A DNA stretch of 38,301 nucleotides from Oceanospirillum sediminis (GCF_014164585.1 NZ_JACJFM010000003.1:1-38301); one strand, 5' to 3'; positions 1 to 7,479 are shown, counted from the stretch's first letter. A program made the numbers and translations. The notes: generated from the letters alone by a model not told the origin.

Positions 1-39
1 ATGCTCTTCAATGTCTGTTGCTATGCATAAACTGACAGA

Positions 40-74
40 TCTCAACTATTCGTCAAGGTAGCAAATAGTTGAGA
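40..74. repeat. 11-bp inverted repeat at the broken edge of the gph fragment
   Basis: Arms 40-50 and 64-74 are perfect reverse complements (arm TCTCAACTATT) around a 13-base loop. There is no T-run, so it is not an obvious terminator. Part of the arm (AATAGTT) recurs as a direct copy at 84-90, right where similarity of the downstream phosphatase fragment begins. It could be a scar or recombination site of the rearrangement that removed the front of that gene; this is inference. Confidence 0.5.
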
Positions 75-87
75 GCGGGCTGAATAG

Positions 88-579
88 TTACGTTATTTTC
101 AGGCTTATCTTTCTGCACCTATATATGAAACGAAAGTTTTTCCGGGTGTGATTACGATGTTAGAAAGTGCTCAGGCCCAAAACTTAGACCTTGCTATTTG
201 TACAAACAAGGCAGAAGTTCTGGTCAAGGCTGTCCTGGAAGGCTTAGATCTGACTCGATATTTTCGTTTTTTAGTCTGCGGTGACTCATTACCCTACCGC
301 AAGCCTCATCCAGGGCCGATTAAGTGGATAGTGGATCAAATAGGGGAGGCACCTGAGGCCTGTCTCATGATTGGAGATACAGAAAACGATGTTTGTGCTG
401 CCCGAAACTCTGGTGTACGGTCTGTTTTTGTGGACTTCGGTTACAGCAAGCTAGAGTCTCTGAGTAGTCAGCCTGACTGGGTTCTGTCTCATTTTGATCA
501 ACTGGCCCCTTTGTTGTGTCATTTGGGGCGTCGGATTTCTATAAGGGATAACTCTCAGAAACCGCATGCTATTATTTAG
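88..579 (+). pseudogene. 5'-truncated phosphoglycolate phosphatase-like HAD hydrolase
   Basis: This is the C-terminal two thirds of a Gph-type HAD phosphatase (2-phosphoglycolate to glycolate). The frame is open from 88. Similarity starts at the end of the cap domain (RYFQAYLSAPIYE, then FPGV) and runs through HAD motif II (ICTNK), motif III lysine (RKPHPGP) and motif IV (GDTENDVCAARNSG) to a normal C-terminal DFGY region. The N-terminal DxDGT nucleophile motif and most of the cap are absent. In-frame stops lie just upstream (TAG at 85-87 and TGA at 70-72), so the missing part is not simply beyond the window edge. A GTG at 148 could start a 143-residue protein, but without the nucleophile aspartate it should not be an active phosphatase. 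It overlaps the convergent gene at 576-896 by 4 bases. Confidence 0.75.
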
Positions 580-896
580 AACGGCGGTATCAGTTCAGCG
601 CCTACTATAATGGAAATACTCAGAATCAGCTGATAGTCATTGGCTAAAGCGTCATCGGTTTCGGGGTATTGCAGGGCGAAGCGGATCTGTTCGACTAAGC
701 GATCACTGAAGGCTTCCAGTACCTCAGTTGTGTCATCAGGATCAATCACAATCAGTGCCGTACCCAGTTGCCGCCATAAGGCCTTAGCCTCGTGCTCGCT
801 ATCAAAGGGTTCGGTGATCAGGTTCATCATCTCCTGCACGGTATTCTTCGGCAGTTCAAAGTCAGTGGCTTCAGGCCAACGGTTAATCAGTCGCAT
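576..896 (-). CDS. Hypothetical protein, 106 aa, downstream of the integrase
   Basis: I do not recognise this protein. It is acidic and predicted mostly helical, with no clear signal peptide or membrane span; the last residues (LSISIIVGAELIPPF) are hydrophobic. The ATG at 896 has a plausible ribosome binding site (GGAG about 9 bases upstream), which supports a real gene. It lies directly behind the integrase on the same strand, separated by a strong hairpin terminator at 915-948, so it is probably expressed from its own signal or by read-through. The stop overlaps the end of the convergent gph fragment. It is probably cargo of the integrase-bearing element, with unknown function. Confidence 0.6.
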   Translation of the reverse strand: MRLINRWPEATDFELPKNTVQEMMNLITEPFDSEHEAKALWRQLGTALIVIDPDDTTEVLEAFSDRLVEQIRFALQYPETDDALANDYQLILSISIIVGAELIPPF

Positions 897-914
897 GGCA
901 TTTTCTCCAGACGT

Positions 915-948
915 AAAAAAGCCCGATTACCGCAAAGGCAATCGGGCT
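915..948 (-). terminator. Intrinsic terminator of the integrase gene
   Basis: Stem 920-928 (AGCCCGATT) pairs with 940-948 around an 11-base loop. Read on the minus strand it is followed by a run of six T (complement of 915-920). It sits 25 bases past the integrase stop and 19 bases before the start of the 106-aa gene. Confidence 0.85.
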
Positions 949-972
949 GGTTCATACAAAAACGATAAAGGG

Positions 973-2163
973 TTAGTCAGAAAACAGTTTGGATACCTGT
1001 TCACTGGTTTGCTGTAAGGACTTCGGTGTGAGTTTGGCGTAGCGCTCCGAACTCTGAATAGACTGGTGAGCGAGTTGGGCTTTAACGGCACTTAATGGCA
1101 ATCCGGCAGAGACCATATTACTGGCGGTGGTATGCCGGAGTGTGTGCAGACAGATGTTTTCCAGATCAGTAATGCCTGCCGCTAACAGGATCTGATTAAA
1201 GCCAGTGCGGAAGTTAGAAAGTGGCTTACCCGCTAACCGACCCGGAAACAGATAAGGATTACCGGGTTTAGCCGGAACCGAATCCAGTACCTCCAGCATC
1301 TTATCGGTCAGATAAACCAGTCTGCCCTGCTTATTTTTGGTCTGACTAGCAGGGATGGTAAGTACCCGATTCTTACGATCAAAATACTCATAGGTGGCTA
1401 ACCTAAGCTCAGATAAGCGACAGCCGGTTAATAGCAACATGGCAACCAGACCACCTATCGAACGATTCTTAAAGTTACCCGCTGAATCCAGTAGCCGCTT
1501 AGAGTCATCCAGATCCAGAAAACGGGTACGGATATTATTCTCCTGTAGCAACGGGATCTTAGCGGCCTGATTGGTATCGACTAATCCCAACCTAACCGCA
1601 TGAGCACCTAGGGTCTTTAGCAGAGCTAATGCTCGATTACAGGTGGCTGGTGACAGTGGTTTTCTGCCCTTACCACCCTGAGACAGCTTTAACTGTAGCT
1701 GTTGCACCTGAGCCACCGTGATATCGGTTAATCGTTGTTGGCCTAAGGTAGGTTCAATCAGGGTACGGAAACGCTGACTATCCTGTTTCCAGGTGCGATT
1801 ACGGGTTTGGATCAGTGGCAGGTGGGTATCCCAGAAAAATTCACTCAGTGTAGGTTGTGATTTGATCTCTTCACGGGCTTCTAATGGATCAATGCCTTCA
1901 GCAATCTGAGCCAGATGTTTACGGGCCACTTTACGGGCAGTGGATACATCAATATCAGGAAAGCGACCTAAGGCGATACTACGGCGTTTACCTGAGCTAT
2001 TACGGTATCTGAGCAACCAGCGTTTATTGCCGGATTTACCGACCAGACACTTCAGACCCATCACATCAGTATCGGAGAACTCAAGATCAGTACCACGGGC
2101 ATCAGGTGGGTTTGGGGGCAGTGAGCGGATTTTATCGTTGGTGAAACGGAAACGTTTCTCCAT
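973..2163 (-). CDS. P4-type tyrosine recombinase/integrase
   Basis: This is a site-specific recombinase of 396 aa, the usual size for P4/DUF4102-type integrases that drive genomic islands and satellite prophages into tRNA genes. The N-terminal arm-binding domain (about residues 1-95, with GLKCLVGKSGNKRW and IALGRFPDI) precedes a SAM-like core-binding domain (about 105-205). The catalytic domain carries R249 (TGCRLSELRL), H340 and R343 (HTLRHTTAS), H366 (LAHQS) and the nucleophile Y375 (SSERYAKL), so the set is complete. The ATG at 2163 has a strong ribosome binding site (GGAGGAG). It points away from the tRNA-Leu at 5907-5993, and the helicase gene lies between them. It is likely functional; the attachment site is not identified. 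Confidence 0.95.
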   Translation of the reverse strand: MEKRFRFTNDKIRSLPPNPPDARGTDLEFSDTDVMGLKCLVGKSGNKRWLLRYRNSSGKRRSIALGRFPDIDVSTARKVARKHLAQIAEGIDPLEAREEIKSQPTLSEFFWDTHLPLIQTRNRTWKQDSQRFRTLIEPTLGQQRLTDITVAQVQQLQLKLSQGGKGRKPLSPATCNRALALLKTLGAHAVRLGLVDTNQAAKIPLLQENNIRTRFLDLDDSKRLLDSAGNFKNRSIGGLVAMLLLTGCRLSELRLATYEYFDRKNRVLTIPASQTKNKQGRLVYLTDKMLEVLDSVPAKPGNPYLFPGRLAGKPLSNFRTGFNQILLAAGITDLENICLHTLRHTTASNMVSAGLPLSAVKAQLAHQSIQSSERYAKLTPKSLQQTSEQVSKLFSD

Positions 2164-2254
2164 ATTACTCCTCCAATGTCAAAGACTTATCGGAGAAGTA
2201 ATATATGTTTGAAGTTTATTGGAATACGTTTAATGTAGTAGCGGCTTATATTGT

Positions 2255-5005
2255 TTACTTATTAAAATAACACTTTAGCTCTGTCTCAGTCATTTCTACT
2301 ACTGTAGAGTATACCGACCCTAAAAAGTTTTTCATATCTAGAGAAATAGCTGATGTCTCAACTCCTGGTTGAGCTACGGCAAACTCAAACTGTACTTCAG
2401 TATATTTTAATGACTTTCTAATTTCATCAATATCAGAATCTTTACCTGTATAAAATCTCTTACCCTTTAGGATACCAGACCCATTCCTTCTCTCCAGATG
2501 CTTTAGTAACTCTTCAGGCTTCCATTTATACCTTAAAGAAACAATTGCTTGACCACATACTTCATACAGGTCAGATAATCTTGATCCTGAGTTTGATTTT
2601 GAATATTTACAGTGGACCATTTCAAATCGAATCAATTCGTTTTCTAGAAAAATAGCTACAATATCTGCTGATTCACCAGAGTTATCATCATTAAATACTA
2701 TCTTGGCACCTCGATTTGATAGTCGTTTCATCATATATTCTTGTATTGAATTATCTCGTTTTTCACTGCTTTTATATAAAGACTCTTTTGTATAGTCGAC
2801 ATTCTCCCACGTAAGAGTTTCAATTCTATTTGAGGGTATTTGTTGGGCAAAAGCTTCACCATAGTCAGTATGGATACATCCTGATAAAGTGCAGCCATTT
2901 AATAAGAATATTGTAGGAGGGTATTCTTCAAAAAACTGCTTTAATTTTATGGGAGTGCTTTTTAAGCCATCAATGCTTATACTACAGTCATCTAAGCCTT
3001 CGATGTAATGCCCTTTTTCACCTCCGAGAGCAATAGAGAATGGGATTGAGTCATCGTAGGTTATTAATAAGAATTCAGCTTTATTTCCTGAGTGAAAGGA
3101 GTATTTTAGTTCACACTCAGATAACATTGTTGATTGGAATTTAGGCCTTTCGATAGTAAGCTTATGGATTCGTTTGTAAAGCTCTTCAGACCAGTCTGTT
3201 GCTAATACTATTAGATTATCTGGATAGTGATCTAACTGAATTTTTGATGCTGAGTCTTCAAGAATCTGGTTTGAGTTGATAGTGCTATCAGTTACCATGC
3301 TACCTATATTAAGGCACCATGATTTCCATTCTTTTAAATCTCCAACACGAGCAGGGCTCCATATCTTTCCTTTCACCGATGCACCGACACTTACAGGGAA
3401 TCCATCTCGAAAGCCAACGCCAACAAAATCAGACTTTTGACATCTCCTGCCTTCTTTCCACTTTGTTAGTTCAGTTGTTACATCTGCTCCACTTAAGCGT
3501 GAGTAGCGGTGTAAATGGTTTGCAGGTTTGAATATACCTGCATGAACAATACTGAGTCTTTTGATGGAGTCGAAAGCACGAAATACACAATCACCATTAA
3601 CTATTGAAGCATCTGATTCTGTTATTTTTTCAACAAGATAATTGACATCTAAACGCTTTTCAGAATATCCAATATAGAGCATTTTTGATAATGGATCATG
3701 ATGCATTACAATCAAATCCCATGTTTGATCTCTCATGCTATCTGTACGAGCCCACTTTACCTTTTCTCTCTTCTGTGTTGTAAAGTAAAACACATTTTCA
3801 TCAGCATTGATAAATGGTTGAGAAAGTGCATATTTTTTTAGATCAAATGCGTGTTTAAATCCCGCCCAGTTAACGGTATCACTGCTATAGCAAACACAGC
3901 TCAAAGCTGGATATACTAATTTAGGGTTAAGGTCTATATCAGGGGAGTCGAAGCCAGAGTATGGTTTACAGCCTTGAAGAAACGTTAAAAGGGACTCGGC
4001 TTCTGACTTTTTAGCATCTGCAATTTCACTGATAACTTCTTCCCAGCCAGAGCCTTCTTGGAATAAATTCTCCAGTTCTAAGGACATCTTTTCTTCAGCA
4101 TAATTGACAACAAAAGAAGCATCCCCTAAGCCATCTTGTGTTCTTGTAAATCGACCAATGAACTGTAGTAATACTGATAATGACTTGTGTACACCATGAA
4201 CTGCAGCTATCTTGAAATCAGGGTAATCGAATCCTTCTTTTAGCATGTCAACACAAATAATAATGTCGTATTTTCCCTGTTTTATCTCATCAACAGTTGA
4301 TTTTCTCCCTTTTGTTTTCGAGTGCACTAAAACTATTCTCTCATTTGGAAACCACTCTTTATAGCACTTGTAAAGCCTTTCGGCATGAGGTTTAGATTCT
4401 GCTCGAACCATCATCTTATGTCGGATTAGCCCATTTTTTCTATCTTCTAACAACCTATCCATAGCTGCTTTGGCTATAGCTTTATCTTTTTTTTGAGGAT
4501 GTCTTTCATCTACAGAAACTAATGAAATCCTAGAAAAACACTCATCTTCTAATGCTTTTGATAAAGGGTAGTTATATACAATTGTTCCTTCAATGGGTTT
4601 TCTATCATTCCTATACGGAGTTGCAGTGAATTGAACTATTTTTGAATTTATAAATAATTTTTTAATTGATTCCCACTCATCTGCTTTGACGTGATGTGCT
4701 TCGTCAAAGTAAACGTGTGATATTAAGGTTGTGAGTTTTTGCTTTATCTCTGTTGTAGCCCGCGCTATCAGAGCAGGAGTTGTAATAATAATGTCAGCGC
4801 TCTCAATAGTCGGTAAATAGTCTATATCTAATAGCGTCTTATTTAGGGTTAGAACAGTAGGGTTGGGGAAATCCTTTGGTATTACACCAAGACGTCTAAG
4901 AATCCCCCAGCTTGAAAACTTATCTGAAATTTGCTTTTTTAAGTCAATTGTAGGGACAATAACCAAAGTTCTTTTAGCTTTATCTGCAAGCGTTGCGACA
5001 AGCAT
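2255..5005 (-). CDS. Helicase C-terminal part: DEAH and C-terminal RecA-like domains plus nuclease-like tail
   Basis: This is the 916-residue downstream frame, counted from an internal ATG. Visible SF2 motifs are Ia (IVPTIDLKK, about residue 16), II (FDEAHH, 100-105), III (FTATPYR, 126-132), V (CVDMLKEGFDYPDF, 251-264) and VI (QFIGRFTRTQ, 281-290). Residues 300-750 form a long region I cannot assign. Near the C-terminus, SADIVAIF with D781, then E795 and HCK at 798-800 in FEMVHCKYS, followed by DLYEVCGQA, resemble a PD-(D/E)XK-type nuclease core; this is inferred by eye. Translated alone from the internal ATG the protein would lack the P-loop and could not hydrolyse ATP, so it makes sense only joined to the upstream frame. 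Confidence 0.7.
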   Translation of the reverse strand: MLVATLADKAKRTLVIVPTIDLKKQISDKFSSWGILRRLGVIPKDFPNPTVLTLNKTLLDIDYLPTIESADIIITTPALIARATTEIKQKLTTLISHVYFDEAHHVKADEWESIKKLFINSKIVQFTATPYRNDRKPIEGTIVYNYPLSKALEDECFSRISLVSVDERHPQKKDKAIAKAAMDRLLEDRKNGLIRHKMMVRAESKPHAERLYKCYKEWFPNERIVLVHSKTKGRKSTVDEIKQGKYDIIICVDMLKEGFDYPDFKIAAVHGVHKSLSVLLQFIGRFTRTQDGLGDASFVVNYAEEKMSLELENLFQEGSGWEEVISEIADAKKSEAESLLTFLQGCKPYSGFDSPDIDLNPKLVYPALSCVCYSSDTVNWAGFKHAFDLKKYALSQPFINADENVFYFTTQKREKVKWARTDSMRDQTWDLIVMHHDPLSKMLYIGYSEKRLDVNYLVEKITESDASIVNGDCVFRAFDSIKRLSIVHAGIFKPANHLHRYSRLSGADVTTELTKWKEGRRCQKSDFVGVGFRDGFPVSVGASVKGKIWSPARVGDLKEWKSWCLNIGSMVTDSTINSNQILEDSASKIQLDHYPDNLIVLATDWSEELYKRIHKLTIERPKFQSTMLSECELKYSFHSGNKAEFLLITYDDSIPFSIALGGEKGHYIEGLDDCSISIDGLKSTPIKLKQFFEEYPPTIFLLNGCTLSGCIHTDYGEAFAQQIPSNRIETLTWENVDYTKESLYKSSEKRDNSIQEYMMKRLSNRGAKIVFNDDNSGESADIVAIFLENELIRFEMVHCKYSKSNSGSRLSDLYEVCGQAIVSLRYKWKPEELLKHLERRNGSGILKGKRFYTGKDSDIDEIRKSLKYTEVQFEFAVAQPGVETSAISLDMKNFLGSVYSTVVEMTETELKCYFNK

Positions 5006-5454
5006 TGTCTCTGTTTTCCCGTTCCTGTAGGTAGGACAACTGTAGCGACATCCTTAGTCAGAGACCAGTGAGATAAGAGTGAATAAATAGCTCCTGATTG
5101 AGCCGGTCGTAAGGTCCAACCAGATTCACCAACCCCATTTATGGAAACGTTATCAGCGTATGACTCAATACTTGTGTTTAATCGTTGTACACAACCTTTA
5201 ATTTGGTAGGTTCCTTTTTTGCTTCCAGTACCTTTCTTCAATTCAGCAAGGAATGAGACTCCTGTTTCATGAGTCAGCTTAAATAAATTCTCGTTTTCAT
5301 GTATGGCGCTAAAGTTCAAACTTCCTGGCTCTAAAGCTAGCTGAGAAATAACCCCTATATCACTCTTCTCATTACGAAAATAAATTGGTTTGTCAATTAT
5401 TAATATTTCGTTATGGACAAGATCCAGACTACCTTGGCTTGATTTTGCGTTCAA
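4939..5454 (-). CDS. Helicase N-terminal part, ending after the P-loop
   Basis: This is a 171-residue frame starting at TTG with AAGGA 7 bases upstream. Residues 1-105 are an N-terminal region I do not recognise. GWTLRPAQSGAIYSLLSHW (112-130) looks like the Q-motif entry of an SF2 helicase, and LPTGTGK (141-147) is Walker A. The final 24 residues (from Q148) are read out of frame and are not expected to be meaningful. By itself it is a truncated product without DEAH or motif VI. Confidence 0.6.
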   Translation of the reverse strand: MNAKSSQGSLDLVHNEILIIDKPIYFRNEKSDIGVISQLALEPGSLNFSAIHENENLFKLTHETGVSFLAELKKGTGSKKGTYQIKGCVQRLNTSIESYADNVSINGVGESGWTLRPAQSGAIYSLLSHWSLTKDVATVVLPTGTGKQRQCLSQRLQIKLKELWLLSLQLT

Positions 5455-5856
5455 TGCTATTTCCTTATTCTATCTATGCCAAAAGAGCTTTAGATAAATA
5501 CTTTCTATGTAAGGGGTAAGGTGACATTGATCCCTACAATTGACTTAATCAATAAATATATAAGATCTCTCTTTATTATGCACTGTTTGGTAGTAATGGA
5601 TCGAAATATGGGATGAAAAATAGTGGCCTTACTTTTTCTTATTTGGTAGGAAAGGTTAAAGTCTGACCCGGAGACGACCCGGAAAACCGGAATTTCCGGG
5701 TCAACGACAATACTCAAGTGATAAACCCTGTTTTGGCAAGTCCTGGTCATTAGTACCGGAGTTGTGGAAATCAATGCGCACAAATTCCGCACACAATAGA
5801 CAGGATATGGACCGGGGAGAAAAGGCAGGAATTAATTTCTTGTCGCTAAAAACGAC
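5455..5856. other. Non-coding stretch between helicase and tRNA-Leu
   Basis: About 400 bases without a credible gene; the short open frames here lack ribosome binding sites and overlap the tRNA. The left part is AT-rich and should hold the helicase promoter, though I see no convincing -35/-10 pair. The middle holds a perfect inverted repeat (5676-5702). No copy of the tRNA 3' end was found here by eye. Confidence 0.6.
5676..5702. repeat. Perfect 10-bp inverted repeat
   Basis: Arms GACCCGGAAA (5676-5685) and TTTCCGGGTC (5693-5702) flank a 7-base loop. A further GACCCGG copy lies at 5665-5671. No T-run follows on either strand. It could be an operator, a recombination accessory site or a REP-like remnant; the sequence does not decide. 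Confidence 0.6.
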
Positions 5857-5893
5857 AAAAGCCAGCACTCTTGTTAAGAACGTGCTGGCTTTT
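5857..5893 (-). terminator. Terminator of tRNA-Leu(CAA)
   Basis: Stem 5860-5868 (AGCCAGCAC) pairs with 5882-5890 around a 13-base loop. The A-run on the left gives a T-run on the minus strand, 14 bases past the tRNA CCA end; TTT also follows on the plus strand, so it may work both ways. Its presence directly behind the tRNA suggests the native tRNA unit is undisturbed here. Confidence 0.8.
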
Positions 5894-5906
5894 GTTCGGA
5901 ATATGA

Positions 5907-5993
5907 TGGTACCAGTGGCCGGACTCGAACCGGCACGCCCGCAAAGGCAACGGATTTTGAATCCGTCATGTCTACCAATTTCATCACACTGGC
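5907..5993 (-). tRNA. tRNA-Leu(CAA)
   Basis: An 87-base class II tRNA with encoded CCA (complement of 5907-5909). The acceptor stem GCCAGTG pairs with CACTGGT (G1-U72 wobble). The anticodon stem ACGGA/TCCGT encloses the loop TTCAAAA, so the anticodon is CAA (decodes UUG). There is a variable arm of the leucine type (TGCCTTTGCGGGCG region) and a T-arm with GGTTCGAGTCC. It resembles E. coli leuX, a well known integration hot spot for P4-type islands. A strong promoter lies upstream and a terminator follows. Confidence 0.95.
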
Positions 5994-6026
5994 ACTGTGT
6001 ACTGACTTTTGCACACAACAGGGCGC

Positions 6027-6054
6027 ATTATAAAAGAATCTTCAGTATCGTCAA
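6027..6054 (-). promoter_or_regulatory. Sigma-70 promoter of tRNA-Leu(CAA)
   Basis: On the minus strand: TTGACG (complement of 6049-6054), a 16-base spacer and a perfect TATAAT (complement of 6027-6032), followed by the GC-rich discriminator GCGCCC. This is the form expected of growth-rate and stringently controlled stable-RNA promoters. It lies 33 bases upstream of the mature tRNA 5' end. Confidence 0.9.
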
Positions 6055-6260
6055 TGACTTCCTGATGCTTTCTGCCCAGATTTCTTATTTTTTATATCAA
6101 ATCTCTCTGATTTTTTAGCCCTATGGCATGTAAAAATAGTGCAGTTGTGAGAACCTTTTTATATGGCTAAAAAAGTTACTTTCCCTCTTCTTTAATTTTG
6201 TTGTCAGGTTAAAGAAGATATGTATTAATTACATGATTATTAAAGAGTCTGCCAGTCGTT
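6055..6260. other. AT-rich non-coding stretch
   Basis: Roughly 200 bases of T-rich sequence upstream of the tRNA promoter and before the chemoreceptor remnant. I see no gene, RNA or clear repeat in it. Confidence 0.5.
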
Positions 6261-6428
6261 CAGACTTTTTCTGCCGAGGAGCAATCACTGGTAGCGGAAG
6301 AAATTAACCTGAGTGTAGGTAATATCTTGTTCTTATCGAAGGCGGCGGCAGAATCCATCAATAGAGTGAATCTTTCCAGTGATGATCAGGCTGCAGAATC
6401 CGAGAAACTGTATAACCTGGCGCAGTAG
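6261..6428 (+). pseudogene. 3' remnant of a methyl-accepting chemotaxis protein gene
   Basis: The frame ending at TAG 6426-6428 reads QTFSAEEQSLVAEEINLSV and then continues about 36 residues to YNLAQ. The AEEQS-VAEEIN block is the conserved helix near the C-terminus of the chemoreceptor signalling domain, and the remaining spacing to the stop also fits. Upstream of about 6261 similarity disappears and the frame closes at 6234, so the sensor, HAMP and most of the signalling domain are gone. There is no ribosome binding site or start codon of note. It is a decayed or deletion-trimmed gene, convergent with the histidine kinase that ends at 6463. Confidence 0.75.
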
Positions 6429-6462
6429 TTTAAGATCTGACAGTGTTGTCTATAGTCTATGG

Positions 6463-7479
6463 TTACCCCGAGCTTTCAAAAGGAAAGCAGATGCAGAATC
6501 GGGCTCCGGATTTACTGTCGGGCTGGTATTCAATCTGGCCCTGCAGTATTTCTGTTACCAGATTGTAGGTGATATGCAGTCCCAGGCCAGTACCACCCTG
6601 TCCTCGTCGTGTGGTGTAGAAAGGCTCGAATATTCTTTCTCTGATCTCTTCGGCAATGCCTTGACCATTATCGGAAAAAATCAGCTGAATATTATTGTTG
6701 TCTGTACGACTTTCAATGGTGATTGCAGGTTGCAAATGCTCTGGCTGAAAGCCATGCTCAAGTGAGTTCGTGATCAGGTTGGTGATAATCTGTTCAATAG
6801 CAATGCTATAGGTGTGCGCATAAACGCCTTTTTCCAGATTAAGATTCAGTCGGGTTTGTTTGTCTGTCAGGTTGGGTTGCAAAAATTGGCAGGTGTTACG
6901 AATAAGCTGGTCCAGTCTGATGGTATGCTTTTCCATGTTGCTTTGATTGACGGCGACTTCTTTGAAGTCTTTCACCAAACGGCTAACCCGCTGCAGGTTT
7001 CTCAGAGTCAGGGTGTTACTGTCTCCGATTGTATTCAGAAATTCATCCAGGCGAGTGCGCGATAGTTTTTCTTCTTGTAGCAACAGGCGTAGTTCTTTTA
7101 TTTCTTCTCCAATCAAAGATGCCGCAGTGACGGCAATACCTGCAGGGGTGTTAATTTCGTGAGCAACACCTGCTACCAGGCCGCCCAGAGCAGCCATTTT
7201 TCGGGATTCAACCAGCTGATTCTGTGTCTTTTTCAATTCGGTTAATGATGTGTCCAGCTGCTTATTTGCCAGAGCAAGCTGATCCATCGCATCGTGCAGT
7301 TCTCTGGTTCTTTGCCTTACTTTTTCTTCCAGTGTAACCGTGGTCTGAAAAAGGGAAAAGTCACTGCCTTCACTGTTCAGGCTATGTTCTGCCCTGTCCA
7401 TCAGAACCTGTATGATTTTTTTCAGGCGTTCAATTTTATGTTCCTGGGTTTCCGGTATGTCGGGAATTAAAGTGGGCAT
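6463..7479 (-). CDS. Soluble sensor histidine kinase, NahK-like, partner of the FIST protein
   Basis: A 338-aa histidine kinase with no transmembrane segment. An N-terminal helical region (residues 15-90, with coiled-coil character around LEEKVRQRTRELHDAMDQL) leads into the dimerisation/phosphoacceptor domain, H-box AHEINTP with H107. The HATPase domain has N-box NLITNSLEHG (234-243), G1 DNGQG (270-274), F-box EPFYTT (285-290) and G2 GTGLGL (296-301). No receiver domain is attached, so phosphate must pass to a separate response regulator or Hpt protein. Its start overlaps the end of the FIST gene by 13 bases, so the two are translationally coupled. From memory, the LMDR...SLFQT...R.RTREL stretch before the H-box resembles the NosP-associated kinases of Pseudomonas; this is inference. 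Confidence 0.92.
   Translation of the reverse strand: MPTLIPDIPETQEHKIERLKKIIQVLMDRAEHSLNSEGSDFSLFQTTVTLEEKVRQRTRELHDAMDQLALANKQLDTSLTELKKTQNQLVESRKMAALGGLVAGVAHEINTPAGIAVTAASLIGEEIKELRLLLQEEKLSRTRLDEFLNTIGDSNTLTLRNLQRVSRLVKDFKEVAVNQSNMEKHTIRLDQLIRNTCQFLQPNLTDKQTRLNLNLEKGVYAHTYSIAIEQIITNLITNSLEHGFQPEHLQPAITIESRTDNNNIQLIFSDNGQGIAEEIRERIFEPFYTTRRGQGGTGLGLHITYNLVTEILQGQIEYQPDSKSGARFCICFPFESSG

Larger units (their letters stand above)
2255..5454 (-). pseudogene. Large SF2 helicase with nuclease-like C-terminus, frameshifted in Walker A
   Basis: Two overlapping reading frames together encode one SF2 helicase of about 1066 aa. The N-terminal frame begins at a TTG (5454) preceded by AAGGA and reads into the P-loop as LPTGTGK, then loses frame. 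The rest (TETMLVATLAD onward) continues in the neighbouring frame. One extra A in the four-A tract (complement of 5014-5017) or a -1 slip on it restores GKTE exactly. All downstream helicase motifs are intact, which argues the break is recent, a sequencing error, or a translational frameshift. The gene is visibly AT-richer than the chromosomal genes to its right and lies between an integrase and a tRNA gene, so it is horizontally acquired cargo. Its role is unknown; a phage-defence helicase-nuclease is my best inference. Confidence 0.8.

Noticed and set aside
640-1017. 125-aa plus-strand frame opposite the 106-aa gene
   Set aside because: Serine/lysine-rich shadow without ribosome binding site; it would run through the integrase terminator. 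The minus-strand gene has better start signals.
5762-6118. 118-aa plus-strand frame across the tRNA-Leu gene
   Set aside because: It runs antisense through the tRNA and its terminator and promoter, which explain the sequence fully.
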